Assembly: GCA_017883205.1 (NCBI GenBank)
Contig: JADGNZ010000002.1
Coordinates: 1-64,000 of the forward strand
Direction: 5' to 3'
DNA from: Thermoanaerobaculia bacterium
Lineage (GTDB): Bacteria; Acidobacteriota; Thermoanaerobaculia; Gp7-AA8
DNA: 64,000 nt
In this document: piece by piece, positions 28,117-38,797 of the stretch
Numbering within the stretch: the first letter of the stretch is position 1
Layout of the letters: the number at the start of each line of letters is the position of its first letter
Position numbers and translations under genes: made by a program
The notes under the pieces: model-generated
What the model saw: only the letters and a program-made list of their open reading frames with translations
Databases searched by the model: none
What the model was told of the DNA's origin: nothing

Positions 28117-28175
28117 TCGTCTGTTTCTAAGCAACACGACAATCCGACAGGGCCGAGCAATCGGCCCTTTTGATT
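28084..28175 (+). promoter_or_regulatory. thrS transcription attenuator (competing RNA structures)
   Basis: Segment 1:2: GCGGG (28093-28097) can pair with CCCGC (28101-28105) over the end of the leader ORF. Segment 2:3 (antiterminator): GCCCTG at 28104-28109 pairs with CAGGGC at 28148-28153, extended past one mismatch by CG/CG. Segment 3:4 (terminator): GGGCCGA at 28150-28156 pairs with TCGGCCC at 28161-28167, then TTTTGATTT. Segments 2:3 and 3:4 share 28150-28153, so they exclude each other. A ribosome stalled on the Thr codons would leave segment 2 free and let thrS be transcribed. Confidence 0.75.
28150..28175 (+). terminator. Rho-independent terminator in the thrS leader
   Basis: A perfect 7-bp GC-rich stem (28150-28156 with 28161-28167), the stable tetraloop GCAA and a following TTTTGATTT. 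It lies 115 bp upstream of thrS and after a complete short ORF, so it is placed to control read-through into thrS. Confidence 0.85.
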
Positions 28176-28177
28176 TA

Positions 28178-28281
28178 TGGGGGAGTCGTAGGACGTCGGG
28201 TGTAGGGAGTCGGAGTAGAAGCTGATCATTCGACGAGCTTCTGATCTCCGACACCCGGCCCCCGACGTCCTACGACCCCCG
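28178..28281. repeat. Heptamer-type palindromic element upstream of thrS
   Basis: The left arm starts GGGGGAGTCGTAGGACGTCGGG and continues GTGTAGGGAGTCGGAG (28180-28215). The right arm CTCCGACACCCGGCCCCCGACGTCCTACGACCCCC (28246-28281) is its complement, with the outer 18 bp (GTCGTAGGACGTCGGG) almost perfect. An inner hairpin AGAAGCT/AGCTTCT is at the centre. It lies between the attenuator and the thrS ribosome binding site (GGAG at 28280-28283). Confidence 0.85.
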
Positions 28282-28290
28282 GAGAAAACC

Positions 28291-30204
28291 ATGCACGTAC
28301 AACTACCCGACGGTTCCCAACGAGAAGTTCAGGACGGCGCGACTGTCGCCGACATCGCGCTGTCGATCGGCAAAGGCCTGGCGAAGGCTGCCCTCGCCGG
28401 CAAGGTCAATGGCAAGGTCGTCGACGTCTACACCCCCGTTCCCGACAACGCCAAGATCGAGATCGTCACGCCGAAGAGCGCGGCTGGACTCGACACCATC
28501 CGCCACTCGACTGCCCATCTCATGGCCATGGCCGTGCAGGAGCTCTTCCCAGGTACCCAGGTCACCATCGGACCGGTCATCGAGAACGGCTTCTTCTACG
28601 ACTTCGGCACCGACCGGCCGTTCACTGACGACGATCTCCGGCGCATCGAGGAGAAGATGTCCGAGATCGTCAAACGCGATCTGCCGGTGCGCCGCGAAGA
28701 GCTGAGCCGCGACGAAGCCATCGCCACGTTCGAGAAGCTCGGCGAGAAGTACAAGGTGGAGATCATCAAAGGCATCCCCGGCGATGAGCCTCTCTCCATC
28801 TACCGCCAGGGCGAGTGGTTCGATCTCTGCCGCGGACCTCACGTCCCCTCCACCGGCCGCCTCGGCGCGTTCAAGCTGACATCGGTCGCAGGTGCGTATT
28901 GGCGCGGCGATGAGCACAACGCCATGCTGCAGCGCATCTACGGCACCGCCTGGGCGGACAAGGACGAACTGTCGGCGTACCTGAAGCGGATCGAAGAGGC
29001 GCACGCGCGCGATCACCGCAAGCTGGGCAAGCAACTCGACCTCTTCACCTTCTCGCACTTCGCGCCGTCGATGCCGATCTTCCTGCCCAAAGGCGCGGCT
29101 ATCTACAACGAGCTGATCGACTTCGTGCGCCGCTTCTACGCGCGCGACGGATACAGCGAAGTCGTCACGCCTCTGATCTGGGATACCGAGATCTTCAAAA
29201 TCTCCGGCCACTACGAGAACTACAAAGAGAACATGTTCTTCTCCGAGGTCGATGAGCGCGAGTACGGCGTGAAGCCGATGAACTGCCCCGGCCACACCCA
29301 GATCTTCGCGATGGAGCGGCGCTCGTACCGCGACCTGCCGATCCGCTACGCCGACTTCGCGCGCCTCCACCGCTACGAGCGCTCGGGCGTGACGCACGGC
29401 CTCGTGCGCGTGCGCTCGTTCGCGCAGGACGACGCCCACCTCTTTGTCACTCCCGAGCAGATCGAGCCGGAGATCGACCGCGAGCTGCGTCTCATCAAAG
29501 AGATCTACGACATCTTCGACTTCAAGGAAGTGCGCATCGCGCTCTCCACGCGTCCCGAGAAACGCCTCGGTACCGACGAGATCTGGGACAACGCCGAGCG
29601 AGGTCTCGAGAACGCCCTGAAGAAGAATGGCGTCGACTACCACATCAATCCGGGCGAGGGAGCCTTCTACGGCCCCAAGCTGGAGTTCCAGGTCACCGAT
29701 GCCATCGGCCGTCCCTGGCAGCTCGGCACCATCCAGCTCGACTACGCGCTGCCCGAGCGCTTCAAGCTCAGCTACATCGGCGCCGACAACGGCGAGCACC
29801 AGCCGGTCATGATCCACCGCGCAATACTCGGCTCGCTGGAGCGGTTCATCGGCATCATCATCGAACACTTTGCCGGTGCCTTCCCCCTTTGGCTCGCACC
29901 GGTTCAGGCATCGGTGCTGCCGTTGTCGGAGAAGTTTCTCGACTACGGGCGTGAGACGGCGGGGAAACTACGGGCGGCCGGTCTGCGCATCGAGACCGAC
30001 GAATCAAACGAGAAGCTCGGCGCGAAGATCCGCGACGCGCAGCTCAGGAAGATCCCGTACATGCTGGTGGTCGGCGAGAAGGAAGTTGCGGCAGGAACGG
30101 TGTCGGTCCGGAAGCGGACCGGGGGCGATCAGGTCTCGCTTTCGATCGATGAATTCGTGGCTCAGGCCAGAGCGGTCATCGCTGCCCGCTCGTTGACTTT
30201 GTAG
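28291..30204 (+). CDS. thrS: Threonyl-tRNA synthetase
   Basis: 637 residues. It charges tRNA-Thr. Domain order: TGS (1-62, MHVQLPDGSQREVQDG, VNGKVVDVYTPV), second additional domain with the editing-site HSTAHLMAMAVQELFP (HxxxH) and IYRQGEWFDLCRGPHVPSTG, class II catalytic core (motif 2 region YRDLPIRYADFARLHRYERSG, zinc Cys in PMNCPGH, motif 3 GSLERFIGIIIEHFAGAFPLWLAPVQ as segments), and the anticodon-binding domain (KLRAAGLRIETDESNEKLGAKIRDAQ segment, PYMLVVGEKE). The start ATG has GGAG at -10. It is regulated in cis by the Thr leader/attenuator upstream. Confidence 0.98.
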   Translation: MHVQLPDGSQREVQDGATVADIALSIGKGLAKAALAGKVNGKVVDVYTPVPDNAKIEIVTPKSAAGLDTIRHSTAHLMAMAVQELFPGTQVTIGPVIENGFFYDFGTDRPFTDDDLRRIEEKMSEIVKRDLPVRREELSRDEAIATFEKLGEKYKVEIIKGIPGDEPLSIYRQGEWFDLCRGPHVPSTGRLGAFKLTSVAGAYWRGDEHNAMLQRIYGTAWADKDELSAYLKRIEEAHARDHRKLGKQLDLFTFSHFAPSMPIFLPKGAAIYNELIDFVRRFYARDGYSEVVTPLIWDTEIFKISGHYENYKENMFFSEVDEREYGVKPMNCPGHTQIFAMERRSYRDLPIRYADFARLHRYERSGVTHGLVRVRSFAQDDAHLFVTPEQIEPEIDRELRLIKEIYDIFDFKEVRIALSTRPEKRLGTDEIWDNAERGLENALKKNGVDYHINPGEGAFYGPKLEFQVTDAIGRPWQLGTIQLDYALPERFKLSYIGADNGEHQPVMIHRAILGSLERFIGIIIEHFAGAFPLWLAPVQASVLPLSEKFLDYGRETAGKLRAAGLRIETDESNEKLGAKIRDAQLRKIPYMLVVGEKEVAAGTVSVRKRTGGDQVSLSIDEFVAQARAVIAARSLTL

Positions 30205-30259
30205 TGTTTTATTCGTAGATTTCGCGCTTCCGCGCTAACGGCTAACAGGAGGATTTCGC

Positions 30260-30817
30260 ATTTTTCCACCACGACGAGGATCGCGATTCGACCGGAAACC
30301 CACAGAGCCTGAGTCCAGAATCAATGACATGATCCGCGGCATCGCTGAGGTTCGCCTCATCGGAGCCGATGGATCGCAGATCGGTGTCGTTCCCCTGCAG
30401 CAGGCGCAGGAAATGGCCCGAGAGAAGGACCTCGACCTCGTCGAGATCTCGCCGACGGCGAATCCTCCCGTCTGCAAGGTCATGGATTACGGCAAGTACG
30501 TCTTCCAGCAGAAGAAGAAACAGACCGAGGCCAAAAAGAAACAGAAGGTGATCGTCGTCAAGGAGGTGCAGTTCCGCCCCCGCATCGACGAGCACGACTT
30601 CGATTTCAAGAAGAACAACATCATCCGTTTCCTGCAGCACGGCGACAAGGTCAAGGCATCGATCCGGTTCCGAGGACGCGAGATGACGCACATGGAGCTC
30701 GGCCGCGCAGTCCTCGACCGCCTCCTGCTCGAGATCAAAGAGTACGGCGCCGGCGAAAATGCGCATCCCGACATTCAGGGAAACCGCATGACGATGGTGA
30801 TATCACCGGTGAAGTAG
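30260..30817 (+). CDS. infC: Translation initiation factor IF-3 with AUU start
   Basis: 185 residues. IF-3 keeps the 30S subunit free and checks the start codon. The conserved body ([60 protein letters not shown], the C-terminal [24 protein letters not shown] as segments) begins before the first in-frame ATG (30329). Reading back, the frame continues to ATT at 30260, which has a perfect AGGAGG seven bases upstream. An AUU start is the hallmark by which IF-3 represses its own synthesis in enterobacteria, so the same feedback is expected here. It is followed by rpmI and rplT. Confidence 0.93.
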   Translation: MFPPRRGSRFDRKPTEPESRINDMIRGIAEVRLIGADGSQIGVVPLQQAQEMAREKDLDLVEISPTANPPVCKVMDYGKYVFQQKKKQTEAKKKQKVIVVKEVQFRPRIDEHDFDFKKNNIIRFLQHGDKVKASIRFRGREMTHMELGRAVLDRLLLEIKEYGAGENAHPDIQGNRMTMVISPVK

Positions 30818-30818
30818 G

Positions 30819-31023
30819 GTGTGGGGTGTCGGGGGTGGGGAGTGGGAGCAGAATCAAAGCCGGCTGCTCATCCTCCATCTCTGTCGACGTCACACGCCTC
30901 ACCAGAGCGAAAGTCAAATCTCAACAGAAACTATAAAATCATCAGGAGTGGGCAGGACGGCAACGAGGAGCACGATTGGACGACGGTTCTGCTCCCACAC
31001 CCCACCCCCGACCCCCCACCCCC
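30819..31023. repeat. Long-spaced heptamer-type inverted repeat between infC and rpmI
   Basis: Left arm 30819-30853 (GTGTGGGGTGTCGGGGGTGG then GGAGTGGGAGCAGAA). Right arm 30986-31023 (TTCTGCTCCCACACCCCACC then CCCGACCCCCCACCCCC), its reverse complement with few changes. Unlike other members, about 130 bp of mixed sequence lie between the arms, including an A/T-rich AACTATAAAATCAT segment. The spacer between infC and rpmI otherwise shows no gene. Confidence 0.8.
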
Positions 31024-31061
31024 GGAATTCAACACCACTTCATCAAGTTAGGGACCAAGCT

Positions 31062-31259
31062 ATGCCGAAGATGAAAACGCACCGAGGCGCCGCCAAACGT
31101 TTCACGAAGTCCGGAACGGGCAAGCTTCAACGGAATCACGCCTTCCATTCGCACATCCTGACCAAGAAGTCCGCTGGCCGCAAAGCGGAGCTGGGGAAGG
31201 AAACGAGCGTGTCGAAGGCCAATGAGAAGACCGTGAAGCGCATGATTCCGTATCTTTAG
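31062..31259 (+). CDS. rpmI: 50S ribosomal protein L35
   Basis: 65 residues, family length: [41 protein letters not shown] and the end KRMIPYL. L35 is a small basic large-subunit protein. The in-frame sequence upstream of ATG 31062 is palindromic spacer and not coding. In many bacteria L20 represses rpmI-rplT by binding the leader; the long inverted repeat upstream could be part of such control, but no L20 site was recognised. Confidence 0.96.
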   Translation: MPKMKTHRGAAKRFTKSGTGKLQRNHAFHSHILTKKSAGRKAELGKETSVSKANEKTVKRMIPYL

Positions 31260-31294
31260 GCTGTCATCTGCCGGTCGTTCCGCTTCCCGGTTTG

Positions 31295-31375
31295 CTCCGA
31301 AAGCCGACACCCGACAAGCGACACCCCCAACCCGAGCGAGGCGTGGTAATCACCACTCCTGACCCGCCCGCTCTT
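31295..31375. repeat. Heptamer-type element, single arm (rpmI-rplT)
   Basis: GCTCCGA, AAGCCGAC, ACCCGAC, AAGCGAC, ACCCCCA, ACCCGA in about 7-bp steps (31295-31335) without a matching arm, followed by a small GTGGTAATCACCAC hairpin (31342-31355). It is probably a decayed copy. Confidence 0.55.
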
Positions 31376-31398
31376 AACGAACCAAACGAGGAGAAACA

Positions 31399-31827
31399 AT
31401 GCCGAGAGTCAAACGGGGTACCAAACGTAAAGACCGCCGCTCCAAGATCCTGAAGCTCGCCAAGGGCTACTGGGGAATGAAGTCGCGCGGTCACCGGATC
31501 GCGAAGCAGCAGGTTGAGAAAGCGCTCAACTCCGCCTTCGCAGGCCGCAAAGATCGCAAAGGTGATTTCCGGAAGCTCTGGATCGCCCGCATCAACGCCG
31601 CCGCCCGCCTCAACGGGATTTCCTATTCGAAGCTCATGGCCGGCCTCAAAGCCTCGGGCTCGCTCGTCGATCGGAAGATCCTGGCAGACATCGCCGTCCG
31701 CGATGCCGCTGCCTTCACCGCCATCGTCGAAAGCGCCAAAGGTGCACTGAACAAGCAGCAGCTTCGCACTGCGCTCGACAAAGAGACCGCCGCGAAGCAT
31801 CCGGCCGCGAAGCAGGCCTCGGCGTAA
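31399..31827 (+). CDS. rplT: 50S ribosomal protein L20
   Basis: 142 residues against the usual ~117; the extra residues are an Ala/Lys-rich tail ([15 protein letters not shown]). L20 is essential for early 50S assembly. Seen: [26 protein letters not shown] (segment), [25 protein letters not shown] (segment), [28 protein letters not shown]. It is preceded by an AGGAGAAAC site and ends before a strong terminator. Confidence 0.97.
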   Translation: MPRVKRGTKRKDRRSKILKLAKGYWGMKSRGHRIAKQQVEKALNSAFAGRKDRKGDFRKLWIARINAAARLNGISYSKLMAGLKASGSLVDRKILADIAVRDAAAFTAIVESAKGALNKQQLRTALDKETAAKHPAAKQASA

Positions 31828-31851
31828 ACGTCACCACTGACTCACACTGAA

Positions 31852-31880
31852 AACGCGGGCCTCGTGCCCGCGTTTTTGTT
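31852..31880 (+). terminator. Rho-independent terminator between rplT and pheS
   Basis: AACGCGGGC (31852-31860) pairs with GCCCGCGTT (31866-31874), then TTTGTTT. No Phe-rich leader ORF was seen in front of it, so it looks like the end of the infC-rpmI-rplT message rather than a pheS attenuator. Confidence 0.85.
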
Positions 31881-31900
31881 TGTACAATCGCCCGCTCGCC

Positions 31901-32959
31901 ATGCTCGACGACATCACACGCATCAGCTCCGAATTCGACTCCGCCCTCGCATCCGCCAACACGGCCGCCGCGCTCGATGACCTTCGCGTCCACTACTTCG
32001 GCCGCAAAGGCGGCTTGATCCCGGCCCTCTTCTCGCGCCTCAAGGAAGTGCCGAAGGAGCAGAAGAAGGACGCGGGCGATGCACTCAACAAGCTGCGCGA
32101 CCGTCTCGAGTCAGAGCTGAAGGAGAAGTCGGAGCGCGTCACCGCCGAGGAGTCGGCGCGCAAGCAATCGCGCGACATCATCGACGTCACCCTCCCCGCT
32201 CGCATCCCGCACCTCGGCCACCTTCATCCCGTCACGATCATCCGCCGCGAGATGGAGACCATCTTCAGCGAGATGGGCTACTCGCTCGATCCCGGCCCCG
32301 AGGTCGAGAGCGACTGGTACAACTTCGAGGCGCTCAACTTCACACCTGACCATCCCGCGCGCGACACGCAGGACACGTTTTTTCTTGACGCTGATGCACC
32401 GCCGCGCGGCGAAGGCTCGGGCCGCCTTCCCTACCTGCTGCGCACGCACACATCGAACGTGCAGATTCGTTCGATGGAAAATCACACGCCACCGGTGAAG
32501 GTCCTCTCCTGCGGCCGCGTCTACCGCCGCGACGAGATCACCATGCGCCGCTCGCCGATGTTCCACCAGGCCGAGGGGTTTCTCGTCGACAAAGGAATCC
32601 ACATCGGCCACCTCCGCGCCACCCTAGAGCACTTCATCAAACGCCTCTTCGGCGCCGACTCCAAGATGCGCATGCGCCCCAGCTTCTTCCCCTTCACCGA
32701 GCCGTCCGCCGAAGTCGACATGTCGTGCGTCTTCTGTAAAGGCGCCGGCTGCGGGACATGCTCACATACCGGCTGGATGGAGATCCTGGGCTGCGGCATG
32801 ATCCATCCCCAGGTGTTGCGCAACGTCGGCATCGATCCCGAGGAGTGGAGCGGCTTCGCCTTCGGCCTCGGCCTCGACCGCTGCGCCATGATCAAGTTCG
32901 ACATCCCGAACATCCGCACGCTGTTCGAGAACGACCTGCGCGTACTGCAGCAGTTCTGA
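31901..32959 (+). CDS. pheS: Phenylalanyl-tRNA synthetase alpha subunit
   Basis: 352 residues. Alpha subunit of the (alpha-beta)2 enzyme that charges tRNA-Phe. N-terminal coiled-coil (LDDITRISSEFDSALASANT segment), FGRKGGLIPALFSRLKE, class II motifs (GHLHPVTIIRREMETIF segment; LRTHTSNVQIRSM; GRVYRRDEITMRRSPMFHQAEGFLVDKG segment; FGLGLDRCAMIKF). The Cys-rich CVFCKGAGCGTCSHTGW segment occurs in other PheS proteins. ATG 31901 is chosen over an upstream ATG at 31880 inside the terminator. TACAAT at 31883-31888 could be a -10 giving a near-leaderless mRNA. pheT does not follow: the next gene is on the opposite strand. Confidence 0.97.
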   Translation: MLDDITRISSEFDSALASANTAAALDDLRVHYFGRKGGLIPALFSRLKEVPKEQKKDAGDALNKLRDRLESELKEKSERVTAEESARKQSRDIIDVTLPARIPHLGHLHPVTIIRREMETIFSEMGYSLDPGPEVESDWYNFEALNFTPDHPARDTQDTFFLDADAPPRGEGSGRLPYLLRTHTSNVQIRSMENHTPPVKVLSCGRVYRRDEITMRRSPMFHQAEGFLVDKGIHIGHLRATLEHFIKRLFGADSKMRMRPSFFPFTEPSAEVDMSCVFCKGAGCGTCSHTGWMEILGCGMIHPQVLRNVGIDPEEWSGFAFGLGLDRCAMIKFDIPNIRTLFENDLRVLQQF

Positions 32960-33002
32960 CGATTTCGCGGGGAAAGCGATCAGCTGAGCTTCGGCATCGC
33001 CG

Positions 33003-35117
33003 TCAATGCGTGGCGGCGGTGGCAGGCGCCGTCATCACCGCCGGGGCGATGCGGCAATCAACGGGAAGGATCACGCGGAACGTCGATCCCTTGCCAATCG
33101 CCGACTCGACTTCCACCTGCCCGTGATGCATTTCGACGAAAGCCTTGGTCAGCGAGAGTCCCAGTCCCGTGCCCTTCGTCGAGAAGTGTTCGATCTGATA
33201 AAAGCGATCGAAGATTCGGGGCAACTCCTCAGCGGGCATTCCAGTGCCGTGATCGACGACGGCGAGCTGCACGGCGTCCGCTCCGAGTGGAGAATGTCCT
33301 GCCGCGATGGGCGTCACTTCCAGCAGCACAAAACCGCCTGCTGACGAATACTTCACCGCATTCGACAACAGATTCATCAGGATCTGTTTGATCCGGCTTT
33401 CGTCGAGAACAACTAGCCCCAGGGAACTATCAATCGTCGTCACCAGCGTCACATTTGCCTCGGCGCACAGGCCTTTGACGACACGCTCGACCGCGGCCAC
33501 CGTCTGCCGTAGATCGAGCTCCTGCGGCTCCAGATCGAGCCGGTTCGCTTCGATTTTGGATAGATCGAGAATGTCGTTGATGAGCACCAGCAGATGCGTT
33601 CCGGCGATGTGGATATTCTCGATGAACTTGTAGAGCCGGATCGGCAGCAGGCCGCTGGCGGCTTCCAGAAGTACCGCTGAGAATCCGATGATGGAGTTGA
33701 GCGGCGTACGCAACTCGTGCGACATGTTCGCCAGAAACTGATTCTTCGACCGGTCCGCGGCCTCCAGTTCCAGATTGGTCTCGTTGAGCTCATTCGTCCG
33801 CTCCAGGACACGCGTCTCCAGAGCGGTCGTCAGCGCTTCGAGATCCTGGAAGAGCTGCGAATTGTCCAGCGCCACGGCCGCCTGATTCGCGATCGTGGTC
33901 AACAGAATCTCGTCATCCGCTGAGAAAACGTTGCGCCGGTAGCTCTGAACCGAGATGACTCCCATGACCCGATCGCGCGCGATCATGGGGACGCCCAGCC
34001 ACGACTGCGTCGGCTTCCCATCGTCATACGCCACGATTCCGAACCGCGCCTCATCATCGGTGCTCTTCAAGTTGAGCGTCCTCCCGTTCCTGACGACCCA
34101 GGAATTGAGGCCCTGACCGAGCGGCACACGAAATTTCGGAAGAACCTCGCCTTCGCGGATATCCAGCTCGCAGGCGAGCTCGTTCGTCTTCTCGTCGTAG
34201 AGCGCGATGCTGAAGAGTGAAACATCGACTGCGTCGCGGCAAGCCCGGAAAATCACATCCAGAAGCTCGTCCTTTGTGAAGCGCAGCGAAATTGTTTTGC
34301 CGACGTTGCTCACAGAAGCCAACTGCTGGACGAGATGATCGCGGGCGGCACGAGTGACGGCGAGATTGCGCGCCACCAGGTACATCACCACGCCCGTGAA
34401 GCCCCACAACGCAATCGCACCGACCCCGAGTGACGGGAACGAGAGTGTCATCAGGACCGCGTACGGAAGCGTTGTGAAGAAGATGGTGGCGTCGAAGATC
34501 GAGACTCGGATCATCCGGCCGAGGTTGTACGAATACGCGGCCTCGACCTGCTTCATCACGATGTGATTAGCGATCAGCAGAGCGCAGCCGGCCGCGACGA
34601 TCAGCCCCGCTGCATGCCACGTAGCCTCCCTGACCGGCGCATGACCGCCCAACCGTTCATACACGACCCCGGCGAACATGACCGGGATCCCATAGGTACC
34701 AAACTGCCCGAACATGCGCGCGTAATCGACGACAGGATCGGTGAGGTCGCTCTTGTTCGGCCCGATCTGACGAAAGGCCAGATAGCGCGAGACCGCAGAG
34801 GCCATCACGGAGATGGCTGTGGTCAGGATCACGCCAAGAAGGGGAAGCATGATCGTCGCGGCGGTGAGACCAAGAGCGACAAAGACTCGGTCGGTGAGCT
34901 TGAACTTCATCACCGAGAGCGCGAGCGCGAAGAGCGCGAGAACGAGCACCAGAGCCGGCGCCGAAGAGCCGATCGTACTCAGAGTCGCGGTGACATCGCC
35001 GCGCCTTAGGAATACGAGCATCGCGAAGAGCAGCAGACCAGACGTCCCCTGGGCGACTAGCGTCGCAAGGAGCTTTCGCCGCAAAGTCTCCTCATGCTGC
35101 GTGGATGCGAACACCAT
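33003..35117 (-). CDS. Membrane sensor histidine kinase with GAF domain
   Basis: About 704 residues from ATG 35117 (earlier TTG/GTG starts are possible). Six to seven N-terminal membrane segments (residues ~20-260) are followed by a GAF domain (~275-430, with VSLFSIALYDEKTNE, GLNSWVVRNGRTLN, SWLGVPMIARDRVMGVISVQS segment), a coiled-coil linker, a HisKA domain with the phosphoacceptor His in FLANMSHELRTPLNSIIGF, and an HATPase domain (N box MNLLSNAVKYS, G1 VVDHGTGM, G2 GTGLGLSL). It autophosphorylates on the His and passes the phosphate to a response regulator; none is encoded next to it. It is convergent with pheS across 43 bp. Confidence 0.9.
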   Translation of the reverse strand: MVFASTQHEETLRRKLLATLVAQGTSGLLLFAMLVFLRRGDVTATLSTIGSSAPALVLVLALFALALSVMKFKLTDRVFVALGLTAATIMLPLLGVILTTAISVMASAVSRYLAFRQIGPNKSDLTDPVVDYARMFGQFGTYGIPVMFAGVVYERLGGHAPVREATWHAAGLIVAAGCALLIANHIVMKQVEAAYSYNLGRMIRVSIFDATIFFTTLPYAVLMTLSFPSLGVGAIALWGFTGVVMYLVARNLAVTRAARDHLVQQLASVSNVGKTISLRFTKDELLDVIFRACRDAVDVSLFSIALYDEKTNELACELDIREGEVLPKFRVPLGQGLNSWVVRNGRTLNLKSTDDEARFGIVAYDDGKPTQSWLGVPMIARDRVMGVISVQSYRRNVFSADDEILLTTIANQAAVALDNSQLFQDLEALTTALETRVLERTNELNETNLELEAADRSKNQFLANMSHELRTPLNSIIGFSAVLLEAASGLLPIRLYKFIENIHIAGTHLLVLINDILDLSKIEANRLDLEPQELDLRQTVAAVERVVKGLCAEANVTLVTTIDSSLGLVVLDESRIKQILMNLLSNAVKYSSAGGFVLLEVTPIAAGHSPLGADAVQLAVVDHGTGMPAEELPRIFDRFYQIEHFSTKGTGLGLSLTKAFVEMHHGQVEVESAIGKGSTFRVILPVDCRIAPAVMTAPATAATH

Positions 35118-35284
35118 CTGGATAGATCCCGAACGAATTGCTGTGAGCCCATCGTACACCGCTGATGTCCCGGACAATGCCAGACAGCCGTCACTCAGTC
35201 ACGAAGCCGGATTCGCGCTCTGGTTCGGGGTTTCTTCCTCCAGAGATCTCGCCACGTCACGAACATCGAGCGCCGTGGGAGCGA

Positions 35285-35697
35285 TAGTCTGAAGGTTGGC
35301 GATCACGCGGATCGTGCGGTCGCGCGATGCTCATGAATCGAGCGCCTTCTCCCCTCGTGCTTTTCGAGGGGAGAAGGTGCCGAAGGCGTACAAGGGGTGT
35401 CGTGCTATCGGGCGGCGCGTGGTTCGAGGTGGCGAGAGGCGCTGCGGCAAGACAACGCTCTCGAGAAGTCAACGCCCCCTCATCCGGCTTTGCCACCTTC
35501 TCCCCCACTGAGAAGCGTGGGGGAGAAGGGGCTCGTGGGAGAGAGGTAGTCTGAAGGTTCGCGATCACGCAGTCGTGCGGTCGCGCGATGCTCACGAATC
35601 GAGCGCCTTCTCCCCTCGTGCTTTTCGAGGGGAGAAGGTGCCGAAGGCGGATGAGGGGTGTCGTGCTATCGGGCGGCACGAAGTTCCAGTTGGTGAA
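35285..35697. repeat. Cluster of three REP-like palindromes within ~150-bp direct repeats
   Basis: The 35178-35697 gap has no gene. It carries three palindromic units of one family, with the 5' signature CCCCTCATCCG, a CACCTTCTCCCC arm and a GGGGAGAAGG arm: 35339-35397 (minus orientation), 35476-35535 (plus), 35600-35658 (minus). The two minus copies lie inside a ~150-bp direct repeat (35285-35436 and 35547-35697) that starts TAGTCTGAAGGTT and ends near GTGCTATCGGGCGGC. The second repeat ends at the stop codon of the sulfurylase/kinase gene. Confidence 0.85.
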
Positions 35698-37995
<2,298 letters not shown>

Positions 37996-38207
37996 TCACC
38001 AGGAATCAACTATCCGGCATCATCACGACCTTCTCTTGCGCCGAAGTAACTTTCTGCCAGGTAGCTTCGTCTTAATCGATAGGTCTATCCGATGACCTCG
38101 CTCGCCAGCGCGTCGCTGACGAGTTGTCGAGATGGCTTGAAGTACCTCAACCCGTTCACCCACGCGGGTCACGGCAAGTCGGACCAGCGTGATTCTTCGA
38201 GGATCTT

Positions 38208-38792
38208 ATGAGCAACCAGAGAGAGATCGCCGCCACCACAACCGAAGCTGCTGATGCACCACCTGCCGATGGATCCATGCCGGATGTCGCTGCGGTGCTG
38301 GCCCTGATCGGCCAGATCGAAGCGCACATCCCCGGGTTCACTTCCCACGACACCAACGACGCTAAACGCGTGGCCAATGTGTCCCGCTTTGCCAAAGACA
38401 TGATCCCGAAGATGATCGCCACGGTATCCGCTCTGCCCTCGGTCGTTGGATTGAACACCTTCGATGCCGTCGAGGGGAAGATAGCCCTGGCGTTCGACAC
38501 CGCCATGCAGCCGATCATCCAGGCTCTGTCGGCGTTGCTCGACGGCGCTCAATTCACTACCGACAGCCGTCTTGCCAGATCCACCGAACAGGTGTTGGCG
38601 ACCTACGCCTGGATGAAGAAAACAGCCAAAGGTCCCTCTGGTGTCGCGCTCCGTCCGTATCGCGATGACATGGCCCTGACGATGAAGAAGGTCCTGAATC
38701 GCCGCAGCAAGTCAGCATCGAAGCCGCCAGCACCGGAAGACGCGCAAACCTCTCTCGCGCCGGATCCCGATGACGATCCTCCCGAGGATTAG
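38208..38792 (+). CDS. Paralogue A of an unrecognised three-member family
   Basis: 194 residues, family not recognised. Related to the genes at 39366 and 41368: all share (I/V)xxQIEA(H/L)xPGF-like, HDTNDAxRVANxxRFAKDxIP, TxxALPxVxGxNxFDxxEGKxALAFxxxMQP, LxxLxDGxxFTxDSRLAxST and a basic R(P)YxDxMxxTMKKxLNRR helix, then a Pro-rich, acidic tail. No signal peptide, membrane segment or Cys. It is predicted helical and cytoplasmic. This is the most diverged copy (roughly half identical to the others by eye). The start has GAGGATCTT. Confidence 0.75.
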   Translation: MSNQREIAATTTEAADAPPADGSMPDVAAVLALIGQIEAHIPGFTSHDTNDAKRVANVSRFAKDMIPKMIATVSALPSVVGLNTFDAVEGKIALAFDTAMQPIIQALSALLDGAQFTTDSRLARSTEQVLATYAWMKKTAKGPSGVALRPYRDDMALTMKKVLNRRSKSASKPPAPEDAQTSLAPDPDDDPPED

Positions 38793-38797
38793 GGAGT

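Noticed and set aside
28141-28290. T-box riboswitch in front of thrS
   Set aside because: No T-box consensus or Stem I features were recognised; the Thr-rich ORF with alternative stems explains the region better.
28303-29868. 521-codon minus-strand frame opposite thrS
   Set aside because: An antisense shadow of a certain gene (threonyl-tRNA synthetase); no start site and no domain.
31852-31900. Phe-leader attenuator for pheS
   Set aside because: A terminator is present, but no short Phe-rich ORF precedes it in the rplT-pheS spacer.
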